Of a stretch of DNA of 45,401 nucleotides, positions 27,001-39,000 are shown one piece after another; positions within the stretch are counted from its first letter, which is position 1, and each line of letters begins with the position of its first letter. The stretch spans positions 1 through 45,401 of the forward strand of contig JADGBR010000026.1 in the NCBI GenBank assembly GCA_015231405.1, given 5' to 3'. The position numbers and the translations under genes are program-made. The stretch is from Candidatus Omnitrophota bacterium. Its GTDB lineage: Bacteria > Omnitrophota > Gorgyraeia > Tantalellales > Tantalellaceae. Under the pieces are notes generated by a model. That model searched no databases. It had not been told where the DNA came from and worked only from the letters and a program-made list of their open reading frames with translations.

Positions 27001-30000
27001 GCTTATGTCTCTCTTAAATATCATTATGCCCCGCTTAACGCATCGGCACCGATCGCCGGGCTGAACTGGGTTGTAGATAACTCATACCTCTACCGCAGGA
27101 AAGATCCGGTATATTCTATGCCCGAAATCATTCGCGAAGCCGCTAAGCTGAGGGGCGAGCTTGCGAAAGAGGAGATTTCCGAGAAGAAAGAGGCCCAGCT
27201 CCAGAAATACAACCGCGAATACCAGTCTTTCTTCGACCAGACCTATAGGCCCGTACAGCAGGAACTCGCGGACATGACCCAGGAAATGCCGTATTATTTC
27301 AAGCGTGAGGTCGTATGGCTCGATGATCCAAAGAACACAAATCCGAATGACACATCAAAACGTAAAAAAGACAATTCGGGTTCGCGGGACTTAAGGCTCA
27401 TGCTTTCGGCTGTTTATACGAATTTGTCGTCGATCAATTCGACCTCATCCGCTTCATATTCGAATTATTATTCGGACATAATCGAACGCGGCAGTGATTA
27501 TGTGGTCGAGAACCTTGCTACCGGCGAAAGGTATACGCCGTATGTGAAGACCGTGCTGGGGCATGAATGGCTTTTTGTGAACATATTCGACTCGCTTAAG
27601 AACGATTACGTTGAATGGAAGCTTATTAAGCTGGATAACGCGTTCGATGTAAAGAACCTTACCCCTGCCGAACGCGCGCAGCATATACAGACAAAGTCCG
27701 CTCCGCCAGAGGTCATGATCGGCAAACTCCACGACAAGCAATACGTAGCCCAGCGCTATCTCAGGCAAAGCACCGAGGACCGTAAGACCGTAGCCGTACA
27801 GGAAGAGGAAAAGGAATACAGGAAATACGCGGCCGAGGTCGGAATGGGAGGCGTTAAACTTGCACAGATCTACGGCGCTATCGAGAAAATGTACGCCGAC
27901 AAGCTTCTTTTATTGTCGCAGAATTACGACGCCGGAATACTCTCCGAGGAAGAATTCTATACCGGCATGCTCAAGATAAAGGATTACCGTTTAGCTTACA
28001 GGGACATGGTCGAGAAATATCTTCTCGGAAATATTGAGAAATTCGATCTGGGCGTCCTTAATAAGCAGGATTCTAACGGAGTCGCGTATCTCTCTTTAGC
28101 AATTGCCGGAGGGCTTAACCTGGATAAGACCCTTACTGACGGTTCCGACGCCGACAAGCTCTTTGGTATACTGAAAGCCGCGGCATCGTATATGACGGAA
28201 GCCGAGAAACGCGAATTTGTGAAGGGAAGGCTCCTCGCGGATATGCTCCAGAAATTCGATTCATTGTTCGAGGTCATGTTCGAACGGTATGAGGGGGCGA
28301 TCTTCAGCAATAATTTCCTGCGTAAGACCAGCAAGGCCGATAAGTCCAACTGGAACCTTAAAAGAGATATTTACGTTAACGAACATTTGACGGCCATCAG
28401 TAACCTCCTGGCTAATTTCGTTGCGCTTGAAGCCCCGATACGCGCTGCGTACGCCGCCAATGTTTCAGGCGCCGTAGATGCGTTCAAGGCAAATACGATA
28501 ACCGGGATACTGAATATCGGCCAGAAAGATACCCGTGTTAAGTCCTTTTTTGACGAGATGTCATGGGTCCCGTCGGACCCGAAATACAGGAACTTCAAAA
28601 ATAACGTTGCCGGCGTCTATTCCACCACTGCTGTAAGCGCTTTTTCGACTGATGCAGGTTCGTCCAATATTGTCGCAGAGTCACTCGGGAAATGGATCAT
28701 CGAAACAATTGTAGGGTCAAAAGACAGGGACTTTAAAGGGAGCGCCATGCAGATGCTGGGGGCGAGCTTTGAATCCCAGTGGATAATGTATAACCAGTTC
28801 AAATATAAGCCCAATATCGGCATCCTTTATACCGAGGAAGTTGTACAGAGGATACTCGACGAACTTCTCTATGACTATTCGAATACCATGGCCAAGATAC
28901 AGATGCTGATGAATAACTTCACAAGTACCGAGGGTTTGACGAATTACGCCGATCACGAGAATACATGGAAGAGTTGGTGGCGTACGCTAGGGGTCGAGCA
29001 GCACCTGAATAATTACGCTTATGCGGACGACGCAAGGCTTCGTAACGCCGAAGTCGGCCGGCGCGTTATGGAATCCATGGTGGGCGACGTTTTCATGGCG
29101 GGCTTCAACGAGCTGGAGCTCGAAGCGCAGAGGGACCTCGCGGAGCTGGTAGGGGAGAATATCGGCGATTACCAGTATAAGGAAACTATAACGACCCCGT
29201 CAACCGGTGCTTATAATCGTAACGTGACAGGCGAGGACAGGTACCACGGTAAGTCTTCGGTAACTGGCGTTTACACTTTTAGGGGAAACCTCTTTAAACA
29301 GATCAAAGCCATAAGCGACGAATCTTACCTGATGGGTTTTGCAGGTGGCGCTGATCCATTGGCTAACACTCTGGACGTCAATAGATTTAGGGCAGATGTA
29401 AATCAAGCGCTTAATGGCGTGGATCCGGTTACAAATACGGTTAAAAAGAATATTTACGACGAATACAACCAGGAAGTCAGGCAGGCCATAAATAACCTTT
29501 CGGCGGCGATATCCGGTGGGACGGATTATAGCACAGGTGTTACTTACAACACCGTAGCCTTGGTGCCGCGAGGCGATTACGTTACTGTGTTTAACGGGGA
29601 TTTGGCAAGTGGTACGTCCGGTGTCGCTCTTACATCCAGCAGGAGGCCAAGGATAACTGGCGACGGCGTTTATTTCGCCGAGGACGCCAACGGTGTACTG
29701 TCCAATCAGGTTTTCACGCCCATGGCTAATATAAGGGGCGAGGATAGCGTTAATTACGGCGATTTCGATATCTATTCGAAACTCGAAAAACAGATAGACG
29801 CTTTTAAGGTCCGGTTGAATAAAGCCAACGATACGCTGAATAGGAAGTTGATGGACCTCATATACGTTAAAGTGGCTCCGACTTTAACCAGCGTTGTCAA
29901 CTCGAGCGGAGCGATAGACCGTAACCTGATCTCTGGCCTCTTCCGCGGTAAACTCCAGCCTTCCGAAGCAAGGGACTACGGCGGCGGGATAGATTATCTT

Positions 30001-33000
30001 CAGGAGGACGTCTTCCAGATGATGAAGCTCCAGAAGGACTTTTACGAAGATACCATAAATAGGACGAGAGACCTCTACGAGAAAGGAGTATCCGGAACTA
30101 TCTGGGATGACGTTGAGAACGGCCTCGCTTACGGCCGTCTATGGGACCATGTTTACGCTAAGAAGAAATTCGAGGAATATTTCGTCCCGGACGTCAAGAG
30201 CTTTACGAACGACGACAACTATAACGCTCTCGAACAGGCCGGGATGAGCATGTACAAGGCCATTAATATGCTCGGCAGGGATTCGAAAGGCAATCTTGTA
30301 CCCCAGGATATAGCGTGGCAGAGCTGGCAGGCATATTCGAGGGACGACGACCACTCATATGAGGTCATGAATCTTACCGACGGTATAAAGCAGTTCATGA
30401 CCGACCGGGACGCCGAACGGATAAAGAATTCTACCGGTCAGTGGATAACACGTATGTACGGCGATTACCGTATCGATCATGACGTGCGCCGGATAATCGA
30501 GACCCAGGGCGGGCCTTACGTTTACCGTACCGACAGGTGGGGTAATGAGGAGACCGACAGGCGCGAGTCCGTAAGGTCTAACCACGAGCAGGTTAAACTC
30601 ACGACTACTCTCTTTGAACGCCTGGTGCGGCCTCAGACGATTGTGACCTGGAACGATGTCGGGACAAGGACTCAGACGGTCATCGCCGATATGCTCAGGT
30701 TCGCTGACCCGACCACGCATTTGATAGGGGCCCTAAGGGGGGTTTACGGCGGTATTTTCAGCTATGACGATTTTAACGGCCTTGAACTCCAGAGGACGTT
30801 CGCGAAAGCCGGTGAGTCGGCTTCCCAGCTTAAAGATCTTGTTCAGAACGTTGTGATCGCTTTCCTGTCGCGGCTTGGCCAGTTCGGATTGAATAATCTC
30901 GCGCTTATACGAGGGCTTGAGATAGCCGGGAACATAAGCGGGGTCGATGTTACGCTCAAGCTGGGACGGGACAAGGCAGGCGCTTTAAAGGTAACCGATC
31001 TAATGTCAGACCTTACCAAAATGAACGCTCTCGGCCTTACCGCCGCGGAGCTGCGCTCCAAGTTCGTCGCTATGATGGAGAAGACAGGCGAGGATATGAT
31101 AACAGGCGACGCAGCCGGCGGACGGGTCAGCTATATCCGTTACGCCCAGTCCGTATCCGAACGCGGCGCCATAGGCCGGAACATACTCTTTAAGAAAGCC
31201 GATGAGTACACCAGGGACGAGCATCTGTTGTTAGCCGCGTACCAGAAACGACAGGCGCTTGTTGATAAAATCGCGACCAGTATCAAAGGCTTCCAATTCG
31301 CTATGAAGAACATTGACCTTATCTTTATGATGAGCCCGTTAACTATGCAAAAATACTTCAGCCTTCAAGCTCAGATGAAGCAGGACATGAAAGCGGAGTT
31401 AAAAAAATATCTAGAGGAAGCCCTTGCGCTTGATAAGCTCCTTCCTAATAAAGGGCTATCTAAAGCCGAGAATGAAACCGATTTAGCTAAATTTACGTTA
31501 TTGTTGAACTCTATGTCCTCTCAGGACATGTATCGTTTGATCAGGCGCGGGAATATCCATGGGGACCGTAAAGCGTTAATGCACCGGGTCCTTGCCGGTA
31601 GAGTCCTGGTCAGCGAACAATACCTTGACGGAGAAAGAGGTAAAGACAATAAGGGCTTATTCTCCAGCCTTAGGATAATGTGGGAAATATTCGGTAATAT
31701 GAATAACATTCCCACCGATCTTGTAGATCCGTTCGGGTTGGAGAGGCAGATGGAACTCTATATGGCCAACTATCAATTGGATATGGCTGTGAATATGGCT
31801 GATCCTAGCGAGGTCGCGAAGTTCATGTCAGTCAATGATCTCATCAAACTTCTTGATAACATGGGTCATCGTCAGAGTGAGGAGGACAACCGCATCAGGC
31901 CCGAGACAAAGGAAGACAGCGAAAAACGCGAAAGCGCGATGAAAGAGGATCAGGCCAATGAAAAAGAAGAACGCATGGCCGCGGCAAAAGAGAGACAGGA
32001 AAAGGAAGAAGCCGAGAACGCCAAGAAGGAACAGACCAAGAAGGATGCCGAGAAATACGAGTCCAAGGACAAGCGAAAAGGCGCGGTAGAACCCGGAAAA
32101 GCCGCGAGGGAGGAGGTTGATAGAGAAGCGAAGTCAACCGGTAAATCCAAAGCCGCCGCCGCTCTCGATCTTGCCCAAAAAGCTAAAAAAGCTGCGGGTG
32201 AAGGGAGTGATTTGGATAAAAGGCTGGCTGAGGCAAATCTCTATGAAGAATATCTGGCGATCGCCGAAGCTGACATACGAGAACGAACAGGGGGAGTAGC
32301 GGAGCTTGAAAACCGTATTAAAGATGCGGAAAGTGCGGGAGACAACGAGAGAGTAGCCGAAATTAAGGCGCGACTTAAGGACCTTAAGGAATGTGGTGAA
32401 TTACTTAAGGCTGAAAATCAGAAGATAGGCGATTTTAAGAAAGGTCTTGCGGGCCTTTTAAGGAAGAGCATCGATTCGGATATGTCGGAATTAGGTGAGG
32501 GCAAGAGCCTTAAAGATCTTCAGGGCCTTTACCGGAAACTTGATAGTAAACTCAGAAAGCTCGGAAGTTTGAGCGGGGAAATGCCGGTCGAAGAGAAGAA
32601 AAAATTCGACGCCGAAATGAAAGACCTGCGTGATAAGATCAAGTCTTCGATCCTGGGAATGATCAGTTCCTATATTTCCGGGATTTCCGGCCGGATCGCC
32701 GGTCTTGGCGAGAACGAACTGGAAGATTTTATTAAAGAACTCGATACTGATCTTGGTTTCATGGATCGTATGGGCGTAGACTTTAAGGCGATAAGGGAGA
32801 TGAAACAGAAAGTCGTCGAACTGCTTTCTAAAAAACTTGCGGATGCCATGAATGGTTTTGCCGCGAATGGTACGCTTGAAGATTTTGCCAAGGCTACAAA
32901 ACTCTCAGCTTTAAGGGATAACGTCCTTGGTATCATGCGCAAAAATGGCCTCGATTCGAAAAAAATGGAGGCCGAACTTACCGATGCCGCGAGCGGCATG

Positions 33001-36000
33001 GTGAGTAAGATCGCCAGTAAGATCGGGGATTTGCTTAAGACCGGGGCAGGTGTCGACAATATGCTAAGTTCTCTAAAGAACGCCGGCACCCTAATGTCGA
33101 AACTTAAAGATCTGGCCGGAAAGCTCGGCGTCGATCTTCTGAAAACTAAAGGCGGAGAAGAGCTTTTGGCGAAGGCCAGGTCTTTTGTCGAGTCTTTGAG
33201 TAAAGCCCTATGCAGGTGGGCGGATGACAAGATTAACTCTCGGGCCGATATAGGCTCTGACATGCAGAGCCTTAGAGAGATGCTCGCCGGAGTTGTTGGG
33301 CTCCTTCAGGCCTTCGATAAATTTGATGCCATATTTGACGGTAAATTTAACGACAGGAGTCTCCTTTCGGGACTAAAGATATCACTTGCGGAGTTATCCA
33401 AACTCTTCAAGTCCAGGGTCGAAGCGTCAGCTATGAGCGAGAAGGAAAAGAAGGATCTTTTGCGCCAGTTGGGCAACCTCGACAAGTTTGCGGCCGATCT
33501 GGAAACTGGTTTGAAGAGCAGAGAGGAGCCAAAGGCGGAAGAACCCGAGAAACAGGCAGAAAAGCCCCAGCCTGCTTCAGCGACAACTGTTATCCTCCAG
33601 CTGACTGGCGGCACGGTTACCATCATCAGGCCGGCGGGTATGGATGAAGCTAAATTTCAATCCTTAGTTGACCTCTTAAAATCATTGGACGGCGGCAACT
33701 TGGACACTATCAAAGCTGCGCTTACCGGCGCCGATAAGAGCCTTCTTGCCGAACTATTGACCGCAATGAAGAGCCCTGAACTTATACCCCTATCATTAGA
33801 CGAGCTGGCCGATAAGATAAAGGAAAAACTGGCCGTAAAAGATGCCTTTAAGGATAGAGCCGGTAACGTAACTGTGATATTGAAAGACGGCTCCAGCATT
33901 TCGTTCAAAAGTACAGCTGGCATTACGGATGCCGCCTATGACGATCTGATAAATGCCGTAAACCTAGATGATGCGCTTAACGCGGCATTAGCTCTTGCAA
34001 AGGATTTCGGAATAACATTACTTATTAAGAACACGAACGGCACCGAATACTCTTTGAGCTCAAAAATATCCGCCGACGGATCAGCGGTCTTTTACCTCAA
34101 AATATCGGGCAACGATCTCGCGATAAGCCTCTTGTTCACAAATGCCGCGGAACTGAAGCAAGTAGACAGCGCAGTTAAAGCGCTTCTCGCCGATGATAAG
34201 ACGGCATTTGAAACAGCCTTTAACGCGCTTACTGATACTGCCGCGATGGGGTTTCTCGTAGGGTTACTCCTACTTAGAGGGGACAAAGCCGATATGGCGC
34301 TTCTACTACGCGGTAACCAGAAGAAAGACAACGCTCTTATACTAGCGCTGAAAGATCCATCGTTAAGAAAGCTGTTGGCAGATTTCCTGAATAATTCCGA
34401 TAACGACGCCGTTTTGATCAAACTGATAAACAACATAGATCCAGCCGCCGCTGGTAAGCTAGTAGATCTATTGGATACGGCAAGGATAGCGGCAGTTCTT
34501 AACGGTACCTCATACATTACCGCGTCAGATGCTAATAAGGTCCTATTAGGAGCTCTATTGGGTCAAATTGAAATTGGCAAGGCGCTATTGCTTGTCGATA
34601 TCCTGAATATGGGAGAGCCTGATGCCGTCAAAATAGGTCTCCTTGAAAATTATCTCGCTATAAAAGGCATCGGCGCCGATATTAAAATCGTCGCTTCTGT
34701 TTTAGATACCTTAACTTCAGGTGCTGATAGGGACCGGCTCTTCAAGGCTGCCGATAAAGAAGCCCTTGGCTCGGCATTGCTCGCCGCGGTCTCACTTAAT
34801 TCCGCATGGGCAATATTAAGCGGAATGAATGATTCCGGAAAAATAGCCGAACTGGTTTCAGGTATGGACATAAATAAAGCCGCCATCATTTTACTCGGGC
34901 TTGGCGAGTTTTTACGCAGCGGTGTAATGGCGGATGATCTACTTAACGCAAACACCGCACTCCAGACTCTGCTTAAAGACCAGGCCGGACTTATCCCGCT
35001 TCTCGAAAAGATGGCCGCCAATAAGCTTGACGAAACGGCATTACTGGCCGCTTTACCTGGACTTTCAAGCGACCTTGCGCTATTCATCCTGGCGAATGTG
35101 GGTTCTGAAATACGAAATAAGGTTGTCGGTACTTTGCTCGAGCCCGGCAATAAAGATCTTTTGAGGCGTGTTCTACAGGACGGGAACGCTTTAGCCCTGG
35201 CGGACCTTACCAGGGGCAGCGAGGAAGGAAAGGATTTGTTCGCGGCGCTTTCTTTGATAAGCAGCGATATGGCCGCTCAGGTACTGATGCTGCTTTCTCC
35301 TGCTATGGCTTTGGACCTGATCGACAAGAATAAAGAGCTCATTAAAAGCCTTAACGCCGAGTTCCTCGCGGTCCTGTTCCTGAAAGCGGGTGATGCGAAG
35401 GCAAATGAGTATAGCCAGTATCTGGCTAATAGCGATGTCCGCGACCAGGTCTCTAAACTTATGGGAAAGAAGCCGCAGCCTGATGCCGTTAATCCCGACA
35501 GGTCCGTATCGACGGGCGACGTGAAGAATTTCGATAGCTTGAGCTTAATTGGCAAGAGAGAATGGTTGATTAAAAATCAGGACGACATAGGTGCTCTAGC
35601 CAAAGCGCTTAACGGCTCTAACGTTATTCTCTTGGCTGAAGCGTTAGGGGTATTTGGAATTAATTCGCTAACTTCCGAGGCTGTAATAAAGGTACTCCTT
35701 GCCTTGGACGGCGCTCAGCTGGCGATGGTCCTTATCAAGCTTGACAATAATAAACTAGTCGCCGCTTTGAACACCGCCGATCCAGCGGTCATCTTCAGGT
35801 TGCTTAAAGGTCAGGATACGTCAGTTTTAAGGGATGTTCTTAGTAACACGACGATCGATCCTGGTAAACTGATCGGCGCGCTTCTAATGCTCAGGTCATC
35901 CGGCGAAATAGCGGGCCTAATAAAAGCTTTTGAGGGGCTGGGAGATGAAAGGCGCGCGGAGCTCCTTGTCAAGATATACAGCAAGGAAGGGATACTTTTC

Positions 36001-39000
36001 AGCGCAATTCTTTGCGGTTTGTCGTCATACGCCCTTTCTGGAACGCTCACTCAGATGAAAGATAACGCTGATCTGAGCGAAATGTTATCCTACGCCGTCG
36101 CCGGAGCCGGATCCAGGGAAGCTGTATTAAGCACTATATCACTGGCGTTGAGCTTTATGTCAGTTAACGACAGATCGACGCTCGTTAAAAATCTGGTAGA
36201 AAAGATCCCCGCATCATGGGTTGGCAGCCTCTTTGAGAAGATGGACGTCCGCATGGCAGCGGCGATCTTTAAGTCATTGGAAATTAGCGGTCGGCAATCC
36301 GTATTGTTCTTGATGAAAGACGCTTCTAAGTCTGTCGCCATGCTCCAGGAAGCGGGAGCCGACGTGGCGGCGGAATCGTTAAGCGCATCCGGCCTTTCCA
36401 GCGATAAATTCAGGGCTTTAACCTCCCAGATGTCAAATGTCTTCCTTGCGGCAGTGCTGGGCAGCGCTAAGATGAACAAGGAGCAGGCATTCACCGCCTT
36501 ACTTGCTACGGGCGCTAGAGCCGCCGATATAATTTCAAAAATGAACGTAACAGCTTTTGCCGAGGTCCTCAGGACCGCTTTAAGAGACCGCAATGCCTCC
36601 TCCATCCTTGAAACGCTTAAATCGATCGGCGATGTGCGGCTTGCGGCCGTAATATTCGCGCTAGGCTCTGACGCCGGTAAAATGACTGGCTTATTCGACG
36701 ACGCTACCCAGAGAAAGATCGTGGCGGCGCTCGCGAAATTTGATTCCTCCGAGAAGCTTGAAAAAGCCCTGGCTGATCTTTTAGTGACCACCCCGGCCGG
36801 CGCGGCCGCGGAAAAAATATCCGAAGTGAGGGAAATGCTCGCCGCCGGTAAGGGCGGGGATGCCGCTACTCTCGTAAAGGCCATGGATGAAGGGAACGCG
36901 AGAGCTCTTGTCACTAAACTCTCGACCCAGGAGAAAGTGACGCTTCTTCTCGCCCTTAAAGGCGACATGGACTCATTAGTAAAACTCCTGGGCAGCGTTA
37001 ACGCAGAAAGAATTTCCGCGATGCTGGACATGTCCGGTTCCAAAGGATTCCTCTCGAATCTCCTGGCCGACATGAAAACCGGTCTCGTGAACGACATGTT
37101 CAAAGACCAGGCCGGCCCCGACCTTAAACCGGCCGTTCGTGAGATGAATGTAACAGCCCTTACCGCGCATGCACAGGAGCTTATATCGGGCGGCAATTTC
37201 AAAGATGCCGTCAATCTTTTAAGCGTGAGGTCGGAAGCCGATATAGCGTCGATTTTGAGCTCATTGAGATTTAATATTGCCGGTAACGCGGTGTCTCTAG
37301 TTCAGGAGCTTCTCAGGCTTGACGGCACAGGCGCGAGGGCCGGAGCCATAGTCAGCCAGCTGGCTGCCGGGATCAAAAACGATCTAATATCGGCCCTTTT
37401 CAGCAAGAACACAACGGTTCTCAATAATGAGCTGTCGGATCTCTTAAGTAATATGGACGCGGCTGAAGTAAACGGTATGATATCAGCCGGAACTTTGGGG
37501 GATAATGCCGCTTTTGTTCTGGTGGCGCTAAGATCCGATGCCGCGGCTAATGTTCTATCGGCCATGGATGCCAATTCTGCGGGGAGTGTACTCAGCGGCA
37601 TGCTTCGAGACGGCGGCGCAAGAGAAAAAACAGGCGCTATTCTCTCGCAAATGAAGGATGCCGCGCTTTCCGGAATTATCCTTGGTATGGACAGCGCGTC
37701 AAGGGAACTGGTTTTCGCAAGACTTGACGAGGCTAAAACAAAACAGGTCGTGACTTATTTAGCCTCGAAACCGGAATCTTTTATGCCTGCTTTTAACGAC
37801 GCGATAAAAAAGGGCGACCTTAAGTTCGCCGCCCATCTGCTCTCGGGCGTTAACGCTGATTTCATCCTTAACCTATTCAGCCTCAATACTTCAACATTAG
37901 ATTTTAAAGTTGAAATAATGAAGAACCTCACATCGGAAAAAGCTCTTGAGGTCTTCACGCGGATGGCTAACGACGCTAAGACTGAGCTTGTATCACAGCT
38001 CCTTAAGAAAGATGAAGGGAAGAACGCTCTCGCGGGTATTATCGGCAAGATGTCTGAAGCCTCTGCCGTGGCATTCCTTGAGACGGTCGATATCGCTCTC
38101 GCCGTAGACCTGATCTACGCCATGGCGTCTTTGCGGGGTGGGGAAGGCGCCATGGACGCTGCCAGGATACTCGGAAGCATGGGCAGCGGGTTGAGAGATT
38201 CCATCATGAGTCAGCTTCTCGAAAAAGATAAGTTTAACGCGGCTATGTTCAGGCCGGACGCCGGCGATTTCAGGATAACAGCCATATTGAACAATATGGC
38301 AACAAAACTTGCCGTTAATTTTATTTTGAGCCTGAATCTCGGCGACCAGGCAACGCTTATTCCGGCGCTAAAGGATTCCCACGCCGTAGCCGTTATGGGA
38401 ACGATCGAAAATGGTTTTAATTTCGCGAATGTCGCGGCGAAAATGATTTCCATGGGCAATATGGACTCCGTAGCCAGGCTCGTCGGGTTGCTTACCCCGG
38501 ATAACGCCAGGGTTTTACTTGAAAGTCCGACCCTGTCCGGGTCGGTTCCCGGAATAATGGTCGCTATTGCCTCTAAAAGCGTCGAAAAAGCCAACCTTAT
38601 CTTTAATGCCATGGGCACCTCAGCCCAGGCCGATCTCTTTAACGCGATGGCCAAAAATAATGCCGCGGCCCTAGTGGGGATGATAAGCTACGCCAAAGTC
38701 GACATAGTCAGGCAGCTCCTTTTGAATACATCGATCAATACCGCAGAACTCGGCCAGTTCCTTGTAAATAGCGATGTAGCTAAAACAGTTACAGTGCCGA
38801 GGCTCGTGGGTATTATACAGGGAGTGAAGGATATCAAGAGGGACAGAGCCGAGGCTTTGGCCCAGTTCCTTGATGGAGAAGGCATTAAAGTTAACGCGGT
38901 GACGCCCATGGTGAGCCTGGTCGGTCCGGACGTATCAATTAACTTCCAGGTCGGAGCAAATGGCGCTCTTGGAGCTACTATTCAAGGCGGAACGCCTAAC

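Noticed and set aside
29569-29577. RGD tripeptide as an integrin-type adhesion motif
   Set aside because: One tripeptide is expected by chance in 15,000 residues, and nothing around it supports a display loop.
36090-37214. 374-codon minus-strand open frame opposite the solenoid
   Set aside because: Ser/Ala-rich product mirroring Ala/Leu/Lys codons of the solenoid. No recognisable domain, and the + frame is continuous.
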